NCBI RefSeq assembly: GCF_000143415.4 | Contig: NW_003314339.1 | Span: 727,101 to 791,100, forward strand | Reading direction: 5' to 3' | Length of the DNA stretch: 64,000 nucleotides | From: Selaginella moellendorffii | Taxonomy: Eukaryota; Streptophyta; Lycopodiopsida; Selaginellales; Selaginellaceae | In this document: in pieces, positions 31,131 through 42,277 of the stretch | How positions within the stretch are numbered: the first letter of the stretch is position 1 | Layout: every line of letters starts with the position of its first letter | Position numbers and translations under genes: made by a program | Notes under the pieces: generated by a model | Seen by the model: only the letters and a program-made list of their open reading frames with translations | What the model was told of the DNA's origin: nothing | Databases searched by the model: none

Positions 31131-32005
31131 CCGGTCTCGGTCTCGACTTCGGACTCCATCTCGGACTCCATCTCGGACTCCATCTCGGGTCCATCTCGGA
31201 CTCCATCTCGGACTCCATCTCGGACTCCATCTCGGGTCCACCTCGGACTCCATCTCGGACTCCATCTCGGACTCCATCTCGGACTCCATCTCGGGTCCAT
31301 CTCGGACTCCACTTCGGACTCCAACTCGGGTCCATCTCGGGTCCACCTCAGACTCCACTTCGGACTCCAACTCGGGTCCATCTCGGGTCCACCTCGGACT
31401 CCACTTCGGACTCCATCTCGGGTCCATCTCGGACTCCACTTCGGACTCCAACTCGGACTCCATCTCGGACTCCACTTCGGACTCCAACTCGAGTCCATCT
31501 CGGACACTCCCACGTGTCATGTGTTGGTCCTTTTGGGTCCCTTTTTGGAGCCTCACCTTTTGCTCGCTTCGTGCTCGTTCCTCGAGCACTTCGTTGGGAG
31601 TTCCACTCCCGCTCTTGACTTTTCAAGTCGGAGCTTTTGGTCCAAACATGTTACGCTCGTTTGGCTCTCGCTTCGGCCACTACCATGTGGCGCCCTTCCG
31701 GCTCCACTTTGGGGCCTAGGGATTTTGTGTCGCACATGTTAGTCCACCGGTGTGACCCAGGGTAAAGGGGCATGGCCTTAGCGTAACAGGCTGATATGTT
31801 GGTGGTACCTTGGGGTGTTGGTCATGGGATCGGACACGTGGAGCACTTGGATCAAGTGCATAGGTTGAGTGGCGGGGATGCCATTCTCGGGGCTAGCAAG
31901 CCCAAGTCTGAAATAGGACTTATGGAGGTTGTGAGTGAGACTCCTCCATGCCGTTGGAGGTAAGGTTAAGTGACTAAAGTAGAATGGAAAAATTAGTCGC
32001 TTACA
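28466..32005 (+). repeat. Solo LTR-E, sense on plus strand, with GCCTT duplication
   Basis: Starts TGTGAGAC at 28466 and ends GTCGCTTACA at 32005. GCCTT flanks both sides (28461-28465 and 32006-32010). Itself split at 29948 by a further solo LTR. Confidence 0.8.
29949..31736 (-). repeat. Innermost solo LTR-E with TGTTA duplication
   Basis: Starts TGTAAGCGAC at 29949, ends TGTGTCGCACA at 31736. TGTTA flanks both sides (29944-29948 and 31737-31741). A complete 1,788-bp LTR, the youngest of this three-layer stack. Confidence 0.85.
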
Positions 32006-32897
32006 GCCTTTAGGTGCTCTAGCCATGGGCTTAGAGCGAGGTTTCGTTGAGCCACGATAGGTATCCAAGTAGGTAGTGCCACCCACACTTGGACTGGGAG
32101 CATCGGCCAGTTGATCTCCCAGGGGAACTAGAGCCGGCTCTTGAACACTTCACCAAGCTACCCCGCTTGTCGGTCCGTGTTCACTCTAGTCTTGGACTTC
32201 CCAGTGGGCAGCTCATCACCCAACACTGGGTCCGGCCTTCCTGGGCCAAACTGGCCTTTCCTGGCCAAACCGGCTCCACTGCAGTCCTCCCCCCCACTAT
32301 ACTTTTGGAGCTCACCAAACCCCCCAGGGTCTAGGAGATGAACGCTTTGGGCTTTCACCCTCTCAGACTATCTCGGGTCCATCTCGGGGTCCATCTCGGA
32401 CTCCATCTCGGGTCCATCTCGGACTCTATCTCAGGTCCATCTCGGACTCCATCTTGAACTCCATCTCGGGTCCATCTCGGACTCCATCTCGGGTCCATCT
32501 CGGGTCCATCTCGGACTCCATCTCGGGTCCATCTTGGACTCCATCTCGGACTCCATCTCGAGTCCATCTTGGGTCCATCTCGGACTCCATCTCAGGTCCA
32601 TTTCGGGTCCATCTCGGACTCCATTTCGGGTCCGTTTCGGACTCAATCTCGGATCCATCTCGGACATTTCCACGTGTCATGTGTTAGTCCTTTTTGGGTC
32701 CCTTTTTGGAGCCTCGCTTATGGCTCGCTTTGTGCTCATTCCTCAAGCACTTTGTTAGGGGTTCCACTCCCGCTCTCGACCTTTCAAGGCAGAGCTTTTA
32801 GTCCAAACGTGTTACGCTCGTTTGCCTTTCGCTTCAGCCACTACCACGTGGCACCCCTCCGGCTCTACTTTGGGGCCTAGGGATTTTGTGTCTCACA

Positions 32898-33336
32898 CGG
32901 ACATATCGGGTGCCCGACATGTCCGGGGCCGGATATATCGGGGCCTGGACATGTCTGGGTGCCTGATATGTCCGGGGCCCGACATATCGGGTGCCCGACA
33001 TGTTCGGGGCAGGATATATTGGGGCCCGGACATGTCCGGGGCCCGACGTATCGGGTGCCCGACATGTCCGGGGCCCGATATATCTGGGGCCCGGACATGT
33101 CTGTGGCCCGACGTATCGGGTGCCCGACATGTCCGGGGCCCGATATATCTAGGGCCCGACATATCGGGTGCCTGACATATCCGGGGCCCGACATGTCTGG
33201 GGCCAGATATGTCGGGGCCCAGATATGTCTGGGTGCCCGACATTTCCGGGGCCGGACATGTCCGGGGCCCGATATATCTGGGGCCAGACATATCGGGTGC
33301 CCGACATATCTAGGGCCCGACATATCCAGGGCCTAA
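32898..33336. repeat. Palindromic tandem array of 16-17-bp units (GACATRTCSGGKGCCC type)
   Basis: About 27 monomers such as GACATGTCCGGGGCCC and GACATATCGGGTGCCC alternate. Each carries short dyads (CCGGACATGTCCGG, CCCGATATATCGGG). GC-rich and rich in CG. Open frames across it are repeat artefacts. Confidence 0.9.
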
Positions 33337-33466
33337 GGTATGCCACATGGCATACAAGTGCAGAAGAGGTACCTTCCAATGTCATGTCACGTGGCATGCA
33401 ACCTCAAAGGTGCCACCTCTCCAAGGGTTTGTCACGTGGCATGCAACCTCCAAGATGCCACCTTTC
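33337..33466. other. Spacer with a duplicated 45-bp piece
   Basis: GTCACGTGGCATGCAACCTC occurs twice, at about 33386 and 33431, each followed by a GTGCCACCT or ATGCCACCT stretch. No gene. It joins the tandem array to the next LTR. Confidence 0.6.
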
Positions 33467-35193
33467 TGTAAGCGACTAATTTTTCCATTTTACTTTAGTC
33501 ACTTAACTGCACCTCCGACCACTTGGAGGAGTCTCATTCACAACCTCCATAAGTCCTAGTTAGGACTTGGGGCTTGCCAGCCCTGAGAATGGCATCCATG
33601 CCACTCAACCTTTGCACTTAGTCCAAGTGCTCCATGTGTCCGATCCCATGACCGACACCCCAAGGTACCACCGACATACCAGCCCGTTACGCTAGGCCAT
33701 GCCCATTCACCTTGGTCACACCGGTGGTCTAACGCCACCTGGATCATAATCCCGTCTCTCAAAGACTGGGCCGTCCGTCCATGAGCGATCATCCCAGATC
33801 TACTCCTTAGCATCCTTAGGATGCCCGCAGACATGGGGAATAGCCTTCCCCAACAACTCTTTTCCAATCCCCACCAAGTCCCTTTTAGTCTATGGCCGTG
33901 TTCGCCAACACTGCCACTGGATCAAGGCCCGCAGGCTTGACCGCTAAGTCCCACTATCCTTTGGGACTTCCTCACCATGTGACCGTATCCTTGGTCACTG
34001 CATTAGAGGCCTACTCCTCTTCCCTTTCAACGTTTGGGACTTTGGGACAACATTTCGGAACACCGTGGCCTTTCGCAAGCCTCATGGGTACTCTCCCCGC
34101 CTTTCGCCTTTATGTGCTCTAGCCATGGGCTTAGAGCGAGGTTCCGTTGAGCCACGACAGGTATCCAAGTAGGTAGTGCCACTCACACTTGGACTGGGAG
34201 CATCGGCCAGTCGATCTCCCGGGGAAACTAGAGCCAGCTCTTGAACACTTCACCAAGCTACCCCGCTTGTCGGTCCGTGTTCACTCTAGTTTTGGACTTC
34301 CCAGTGGGCAGCTCATCACCCAACACTGGGTCCGGCCTTCCTGGGCCAAACTGGCCTTTCCTGACCAAACTGGCTCCACTGCAGTCCTCCCCCCACTATA
34401 CTTTTGGAGCTCACCAAACCCCCCAGGGTCTGGGAGACGAACGCTTTGGGCTTTCACCCTCTCAGACTCGAACTTGGACTCGGATTCGGACTCGGACTCG
34501 GACTCGGACTCGGACTCGGATTTGGACTCGGACTCGGACTCGGACTCGGACTCGGACTCGGGCTCGGGCTCGGGCTCGGTCTCAGCCTCGGCCTCGGTCT
34601 TGGTCTCAGTCCCGATCTCGGTCTTGGTCTTGGTCCCGGTCTTGGTCCCGGTCTCGGTCTCGACTTCGGACTCCATCTCGGGTCCATCTCGGACTCCATC
34701 TCGGACTCCATCTCGGGTCCATCTCGGACTCCATCTCGGACTCCATCTCGGGTCCATCTCGGACTCCATCTCGGACTCCATCTCGGGTCCATCTGGGGTC
34801 CATCTCGGACTCCATCTCGGGTCCATTTCGGGTCCATCTCGGACTCCATCTCGGGTCCGTCTCGGACTCAATCTCAGATCCATCTCGGTCCACCTTGGAC
34901 TCCACCTCGGACTCCACTTCGGACTCCACATCGGACTCCAACTCGGGTCCATCTCAGACACTTTCACGTGTCATGTGTTAGTCCTTTTTTGGGTCCCCTT
35001 TTTGGAGCTTCGCTTATGGCTCGCTTTGTGCTCATTCCTCAAGCACTTTGTTAGGGGTTCCACTCCCGCTCTCAACCTTTCAAGGCGGAGCTTTTAGTCC
35101 AAACGTGTTACGCTCGTTTGGCTTTCGCTTCGGCCACTACCACGTGGTGCCCCTCCGGCTCTACTTTGGGGCCTAGGGATTTTGTGTCTCACA
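33467..35193 (-). repeat. LTR-E, complete LTR (3' LTR of a second element)
   Basis: TGTAAGCGAC at 33467 to TCTCACA at 35193, 1,727 bp, followed directly by the family's internal region. Contains the CTCGGA minisatellite at 34466-34960. Confidence 0.8.
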
Positions 35194-37364
35194 ATTCCAC
35201 CACCCATAGATGAAGTTCGATGTCCTCATCGAACGGTAAACCCTTTCATAAAGTAACACCCTTATGTGTTACCATTTCCATCCTTGGCACCCAGCCAATA
35301 TCTGTCTATGGTTTGACATCAAAGGCTCACCATGCCTTGTCCATCCTCTAAGGAGCATAGCCTCTCCAACTTAGAGGCTCATTTGACCACTTGTGGTGGT
35401 TCTCTCCTTTTATTGGTTTAGTTCTCACTAAACTTGTTAAAGACACCTTCTCTAACTCGATCCCACTACTCGTTCTCAAGTGGTCTCACTTTCCAGCACT
35501 ATAACCCTTGCATTTTGGAACTTTTAATTCTGACTTCTCGAAGTCAATTTCCTAGGTGTCTCCGACACCTTGCATTGCACATATTGTGCAACTCCACTTC
35601 CTCATCCTAAGAAGTTCTCCACTTGAGGGCACCATCATCCTCTGTTCGATTTCATGCCACCTTTGGGCACGGAGTTCCAGTTATCATATTGTGTGCTAGG
35701 GCTGTCCATGGCCCTATCTTTTGGCTACTTTGCTGCTCCCTCACCGTGAGTTTTACTTCGCCAAATTAGAGCACTTAGGAATCCATTCTTGGAAGTTCCC
35801 TTCCTTTCCCACAAGCCGTTAGCATCAAAAACATTAGTGTTCCTTGGCTAACTTTGCCATTTGGATCCCTTTCATTAAATTCTATGGCCCAAACTTGGCC
35901 ACTAGTCCTTTGCTCCTATCCTTGATTGTTGCACCCAACAACATAGGATCGCTAACTCCATTTTTGAGGTATCCTTTCGGTTCCATAGCAAAGACTCTTC
36001 TTTGCCAAGTCCGGAGGACGTTCACCTCTAGTACGTCTCTTTAGCATCTTCTGCTATGGGCTCTATCCACGGCCCAACTTCGTGACCCTCCCATGGGTCT
36101 CTTATAGAGACTACTTTCCTTGGACACACTATGCCATCGCACGGACATAGTTTATTTCCCTTAGGTGCTCTTCCCACTTGGTCATCATGACTAAGCCACA
36201 CCACTTTAAATAGTTCAATTTCAACATTTTGAACCAGGAACTTCATTCCTTAGCCAACCAAGGACCTTGTCCTTATTTGGCCATACGATCACCTAGTGAT
36301 CTCACCTTGGCACCTTAATAGAGTTGCCAAGAGGTACTTGGTCTTCTAGACCTTCAAATTGTTGACTATAACCCCGGGGGCATCCCCCACACTTGGCGGT
36401 GCACCCAAGCCAACCCTTACGGCCAAGGGTTCATAGCAACTGAGATTAAGTGTCCCCATCTCACTCACCACGTCCTTGGTGCCACTTGCACCAAAGCATT
36501 CAAGTTAGATATGCCGAGCTTTCACACTAAGCAATCTAATCGTGCATCATGACTCCGAGGCATCCCTCGCTTGGCGGTGTGCCCAAACCAATCTCCACAC
36601 TGAGAGTCCATGACCACCGAAATATGAGTATCCTTATATTCCAAACCATCACCACGCCCTAGTGATTTGGGACTCGAACCCAAGCACTAGAGGGTTGGGA
36701 CTCGAACCCAACCTCCGTATATGCATCTACGGACGGCATCACCCAGGATGCCTGGCGTGCGGTGCACCAACTTATACTCAAAGCGCGCTATAGATCACAG
36801 CTTAGGAACCTAGTTCCTCCCCACTGCCAAGTCCTCTCACTTGACAAGCCTGTGATCATGCATGGACTCCTCCATGCTTGGCCCCATGGCCCACCCCTTT
36901 TGAAGTTATCACCTTCAACTAGGGTATTTGTTCCCCTGACTTGCCAATCTCGCTTTGGCAAGTCCTCCGACCACTGTAACATGGTTCCTGCACAAGCGTG
37001 AAAGCCCTTGATCATCGACTTTCATTCAAAGCCCTCTCTTTGAACACTCGGGAACTATTTCCCTAACCTTGATAGCCTTACCTCATGGCCAGCTTCAAGA
37101 CCACGCTTCTGCTGCGCCACTCTGATTTTGCGCGTTCCTTGAACCATTTACGCTTGGCCTTTCTAGGTACTAAGCTACCTAGAATCTTCTTTGCGAACCT
37201 TGAAGGAATTTTGTCCCTTAGCTTGCTAAAGCCTCCCTTTTTGCAAACTTTCCAATTGCCATATAGTCTAACATGGACAATTCCATATTTTAGACTCTCG
37301 GTTGTTAGCGGCAACACCCTCGAGCCCCCACTTGATTCTCCACTCCCAGTTGGCATAACCAACC
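35194..37364 (-). mobile_element. LTR-E internal region, second element, first part
   Basis: Non-coding; continues the sequence represented at 4307-5514 and 25391-25950. Interrupted at 37364 by the chromovirus and resumes at 56882. Holds a tRNA-like T-arm on the minus strand near 36690-36715. Confidence 0.65.
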
Positions 37365-38524
37365 TGTAAGGAACCAACTCGCCGAGGTGTCGCAGGCTAA
37401 AGGAACCCCGAAAGCATGACCAAAATGACAAAGAGTTCATCGGATGGGACCAAGTCGAGGATCGAGTCCAAGACCGACTCTAGGACCGAGTTCAAGATAG
37501 AGTCCGGAATCGAGTCCGAGACCGACTCGGGGACCGAGTTCGAGTCCGAGTTCGAGACCGAGTTCGAGACGGAGTCCGAGATCCAAAATCGGGTCCGAGA
37601 CCGAGTCCGAGGTCGAGTCCGAGGTCGGGTCCAAGATCGGGTTCGAGATCGAGTCCGAGATCGAGTCCGAGACCGAATCCGAAGTCGGATCTGAAATCGG
37701 GTCCGAGATCGAGCCAGAGATTAAGTCCAAATACTAATACGGGTCAAAGGGTGAAAGCCCAAAGCGTGTGTCTCCCAGAGGGGGGGGGGGGCTGCAGGGG
37801 GTTCCAAAAGTATAGTAGGGATAGTGAGGTCCAGGAACCAGTTTAGAAGGGACTCTCCAGTGGGGCTCCCAAACTGACTTGAGGTTGGGACTGGGACCGA
37901 GGGGCCTTGGGTGGGAGTGAGCATGGACTTGGTTGGTGCCGGAGGGGCCATCCAAGGAAGTGCTCAAGAGCAGCTCCCACTCCCGAAAGGGAAACCGATT
38001 GCGGTGCTCCCGGCTCATGTGGAGTGGTGCCCCACTTGAGTACCATGCGGCTCATTGGTCCTCGCCCTTCCTAGGGGCTTGGGCCTTCCTTCGGCATGGA
38101 AGTGGGGGGGGTAAAGGTACCCATACCGGGCCGCTAGGCCACGGTGTTTTGCCCCGGTGTCCCGAAGCAAGTGTTGCACTCAAGACTTGGGATTTAGAGG
38201 GTCCCATGATCAAGTCTTGTGGTACCAAGGGAAGTTAGGAACCTGAAAGCTTGGTGTGCTTGGCTGCTTGTGCTTGCGGGGAGTGTAGCCGAACCTTAAG
38301 TCCAGTCTAAGCCGGGGAGGGGGATTGGGAGAGAGTGGGAATCCGTGGATGGTGGCTAACACTCCGTTGCTCGTGCAGTGAGTAGCTGAAAGCAAGTAGG
38401 ACCAAGTAGGAGCTGGTACTATAGGCGAGAACCTTGGCGAGGAAACTTGGCAAAAGCCAAGGCAGTGTCGGACGGATAGACGAGGTGAGCTAGCAAATTG
38501 GAAAGGAAAAATTTGTGGCTTACA
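37365..38524 (+). repeat. Chromovirus 5' LTR (1,160 bp)
   Basis: TGTAAGGAACC...TTTGTGGCTTACA. Contains a GAGTCCGAGACC minisatellite (37450-37720), a poly-G run at 37780, and GTATAGTAGGG near 37810, a possible promoter element shared with LTR-E. Confidence 0.9.
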
Positions 38525-38540
38525 ATTTGGTATCGGAGCC
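38525..38540 (+). promoter_or_regulatory. Primer-binding site, tRNA-Met type
   Basis: TGGTATCGGAGCC directly after the LTR differs by one base from the TGGTATCAGAGCC typical of initiator-tRNA-Met primed plant retrotransposons. Same in the second copy at 58454-58469. Confidence 0.8.
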
Positions 38541-38583
38541 TTTTCCTCAGTTCTAGCGAAGGATAGAGGCGGATTGCTGGGAG

Positions 38584-39979
38584 ATGGCAAGGGCAGGGCG
38601 TAAGCGAACCCAGGCGGAGACGGAACCTCCGCCAGAGCTAGAGCCTCCGGTTGAACAAGAGGCTATGGATGAGGAATCCTTGCACGAGGAGGACTCCAGT
38701 GAGGAAACTTCCAAACAGGAGTCCGGTGGCGAGGTTCGGTCATCCAAGGCTTGATTGGACGTGCTAGAAGGACAGTTGGCACAGACCAATGCCCTGCTGG
38801 AGACTCTCGTACGCAAGTTAAAGCGTGACGAGAAGCGAAAGAAAAAGCGAAAGACTGCGGATGCTGGCAGCGCAGAAGGTGCGGACCCTTCGGCAGGGAC
38901 TGAGGCAAAACCAGACAAGGTCGAACAGACCGAAGTGGAATCAGTCCCTCAGGCAGTTCCCAAGTACAAACCAAAGCCCCCACCGGTGTTCAAGGGAGTG
39001 AACGACTATAAGGTTGTGGAGGATTGGTTTTACGATATGGAGAACTACTTCCAAGCGTTGCGGTTACCGAGCTTGGAGAAGGTCCTATGTGCAAAACCAT
39101 ACTTGGCAGATAATGCCAAGTCTTGGTGGAGAACAACGGAGGCCAACGAAGGACCGGTGGCCACCTGGGACATGATGAAGGCGAGAATCCGCGCAACATA
39201 CGTTCCTCCGAATGCCACTCTGCATCTGAGAGATGAGCTGAGTAGGCTGAAGCAAACTGGAACCATCCAGGAATATGTGCATGGGTTCATGGCAAAGAGG
39301 ATACTTGTCACGGACATGGGGGATATGGATGCGTTCCATGCCTTTATATCAGGTTTGCAAACCTGGGCTCGCGGTGAGGTGATGCGCTGGAACCCGACCA
39401 ACTACAAGGAAGCGTTGGATGCGGCCATCAAGGTGCATTTCAACGATAACCTGCGAAAGGGGAACACGACGGGGTCGGGATCCACGTTTAGCAAAGGGGC
39501 CAAACCAAGGGGAACGTATAGCAAGGGGAAATTCAAGAAGAGTTTTTCTAAGAATGAGTCCTCGGGGTTCCGGAAAGGCAAATCCAGTGGCCAGCGAGCG
39601 AGTACGTGGGGGAGTCAAGCGAAAAAAGACAAACCCACGGATAAGAAGGTCAAGTTGTATAGCAGCGTGGGAAACAACGTATGCTACAACTGCGGCGAAG
39701 CGGGACACTTCTCGAGGGAATGTCCCTACCCGAAGAAGGCCAGAGCCAATATGGGCATCAAGTCGGGTGAAGTCCAAACTGAGGTATGTGATCCAGTCCC
39801 TAACTCAAAGTTACTCATTACACGAGCAACTTTGGTAGAGAGTCGTTCGCGACATCTACTAGCCCTCCGAGGGAAGCTCGGAGGTAGCTTTGTTAATATC
39901 CTTATTGACACGGGTGCTTCGGATAATTTTGTGGCTGCAGACATAGTCCAGCAAGCCGAACTAACGGTGCAGCGGCTAG
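38584..39979 (+). pseudogene. gag: Chromovirus gag and start of protease, one nonsense codon
   Basis: ATG at 38584. The acidic N terminus is broken by TGA at 38754-38756 (CGA in the other copy). Then come a Lys-rich coiled segment, the gag core, and a single CCHC knuckle CYNCGEAGHFSREC near 39682. The frame runs on into the protease ([10 protein letters not shown] near 39903), so gag and pol share one frame. Cut at 39979 by T13 copy C. Confidence 0.9.
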
Positions 39980-40003
39980 AAGCTCTATTTCGTTAAAGTG
40001 GGA

Positions 40004-40639
40004 TTTATTCAGTAAAATGGGACTAGGTACAAATTTTCAAGTATTTGAAAATGACGTGAAATTATATGTTTTTTGTCCAGGGGCTAGACATATCTGGGGC
40101 ATGGTGACTAGCGCGGTGACTTTATGTCCAGACTGTGTCCATCTGGTTGTATAATAAATCTCATTGTCAAGGTGAACAAGCCGAATCTAAAGCTAAAGAA
40201 GAGCGATGGCATGCGCGCACACACTATTTGTTTGTTCATTGAGCGTGTGGTGAGCTTTCCAAGATGAATGTCATTCCTATTAGCCAGACATATAACTTAA
40301 TGGTGAGAACATTTAGATATTATTCAATGTTATCTTTTTCTAACGAATCTAATTGTGAAGGTGTAGCAAGAGGCATTGCTAGTCTGGAGAAGTCATTTAA
40401 CTCATTTGACCCTTAGTGTATTTTCATTAAACTAAATAACATTCATATTATTAAGGAATTTCTCTAGTACCTTTTTTTTACGACATAGAGGCTTGCATTT
40501 CTTTCAAAGGTGATTTAGTAAAAGGCCTGAGGGCACATGCCATTCTATTTCTCAGACCGGTATTAAGATATACTAGTGCAAAGGGAAAAAGGTATTTGGT
40601 GATCAAGTAAATGGCATGAGGGCACACGCCATTATAAGC
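40004..40639. other. T13 subterminal non-coding region, copy C
   Basis: Same content as 10809-11444: GTGAACAAGCCGAATC module near 40170 and palindromes near 40522-40543 and 40612-40633. No gene. Confidence 0.6.
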
Positions 40640-40897
40640 CTAAGCGCTAGTGGACACCTCCTTTTTGGTACTCTCAGCGGTACTATCATCCTTCTCCGGG
40701 TCAGTTGTTTTGCTTTGGATTGTTGTCTCTGACGTTACTGGGGCGTTCTCGATAGTTGTTAATGTTGCCGTTTGTTCAGAAAAATGATCACCTGGAGTAT
40801 AGTACGGGGAGTTTGGAAGACTTATATATTCTACATCTTCACGTATCTCCTTGTCCGTCTCCTTTTCTGCCTCACTTACAGATTTTGTGCTTGCCAT
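40640..40897 (-). CDS. Conserved 85-residue Ser/Thr/Glu-rich ORF, copy C
   Basis: Frame intact, though the neighbouring transposase gene is deleted and the large gene is full of stops. Product unrecognised; see 3391-3648. Confidence 0.4.
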   Translation of the reverse strand: MASTKSVSEAEKETDKEIREDVEYISLPNSPYYTPGDHFSEQTATLTTIENAPVTSETTIQSKTTDPEKDDSTAESTKKEVSTSA

Positions 40898-41620
40898 GAG
40901 AATGCTCTTCACCCTAAAATATGGAGTTCGTTGTGTTATAAAAGGAAACCAACACACACGCTGCAAGGGAATGATGGTACATAAAGCACGTAAGCCCACA
41001 ATATGGGTTTATGTGCCATTAATATGGGCCACACGCCATATTATTAGATTTATGCACGTGTGATTGGTAAATGCATATGTCACATCATCTTTGTTTTACC
41101 TCACACACTATATCAGGCCTAATGAACCATATCACATGTGCGCACATGCTATATATATGGAGAAGTATTATGCAAGGATAGAAAAATTCAATGCATGATT
41201 GTGGAGAGCAATGGCATGAAGCCACATGCTAAATAACATTTTAGAGAAAGAATTAAAATAAAAACATGCAAACAGTACTAAGTGGACCAAGACTTAGAAG
41301 TGCACAATTGAATGAGGTATTTCTAATAAATATTTCACTCACCTCATATAGGAATGGCTACCACTCTCAAATGGCGTATTGCCTCATGCCATCACCTCGC
41401 AATTTGTTATAACAATCCGATGAATTCATATTCAGCTTGTTCACCTTAAACTTTAAGTAAGATTTGCTAGAACAACTAAGAATTTATACTTGTTATTTGT
41501 ATCATCTCACCTAGGAATGGCGTAAGGCCACATGCCATCACGCCTCCTCTGATTCAGATTCGGATTGTTCACCTTGAAATAAAATACATTAGAAACTTAG
41601 TAAAGGAATATTCATGAATC

Positions 41621-42277
41621 TCACCTTGAACCCGGGTTATGAATTGTAAGCGACTATATTTTCCATTCTACTTTAGTCACTTAACCACACCTCTGACCAC
41701 TTGGAGGAGTCTCATTCACAACCTCCATAAGTCCAATCCAGGACTTGGGACTTGCTAGCCCCGAGAATGGCATCCATGCCACTCAACATTTGCACTTGGT
41801 CCAAGTGCTCCACGTGTCCGATCCCATGACCGACACTCAAAGGTACCACCGACATAGCAGCCCGTTACGCTAAGGCTATGCCCAATCACCTTTGCCACAC
41901 TGGTAGTCCAATACCACTTGCATCACCGACATAGCAGCCCGTTACGCTAAGGCTATGCCCAATCACCTTTGCCACACTGGTAGTCCAATACCACTTGCAT
42001 CACCGACATAGCAGCCCGTTACGCTAAGGCTATGCCCAATCACCTTTGCCACACTGGTAGTCCAATACCACTTGCATCACCGTCTTGGCTCTCCAACTCC
42101 AATATCATCCCAGCCCAATTCTTGATTAGCAACCGCATCTCTTGGATCGACAACTGTGGCTAAGCCCTCAGCTACCACCTCCCCCTCGGGGTTGTTTAGA
42201 AACACCTTTGCCTGAATCCATGTAGCACGGTTCTTAAGATCCACGGAAGGAACATGCGTCGCACTTGCGGAAGCCAT
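41621..42277 (-). pseudogene. DUF7869 transposase remnant, copy C
   Basis: Only about the last 9 codons (41621-41644) and a segment near the N terminus (42095-42277, about 60 residues with its own internal deletion after the first residue) remain. The middle, about 2.6 kb in copy B, is replaced by an LTR-E fragment. All catalytic motifs are gone. Confidence 0.85.
41645..42094 (-). repeat. LTR-E fragment with a 77-bp triplication
   Basis: Starts TGTAAGCGAC at the LTR edge and stops inside the LTR. The stretch GACATAGCAGCCCG... recurs at 41851, 41928 and 42005, three tandem 77-bp copies where other LTR-E copies have one. Confidence 0.85.

Larger units (their letters stand above)
27821..32897 (-). 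repeat. LTR-E 5' LTR, split by a nested solo LTR
   Basis: Starts TGTAAGCAAC at 27821 next to the primer site and ends TCTCACA at 32897. Interrupted after 28465 by a solo LTR in the other orientation and resumes at 32006. Without the insert it is about 1.5 kb. Confidence 0.75.

Noticed and set aside
32877-33336. Frames across the palindromic array (MSGPRYIGPRT repeats)
   Set aside because: Product of the tandem unit; open on both strands.
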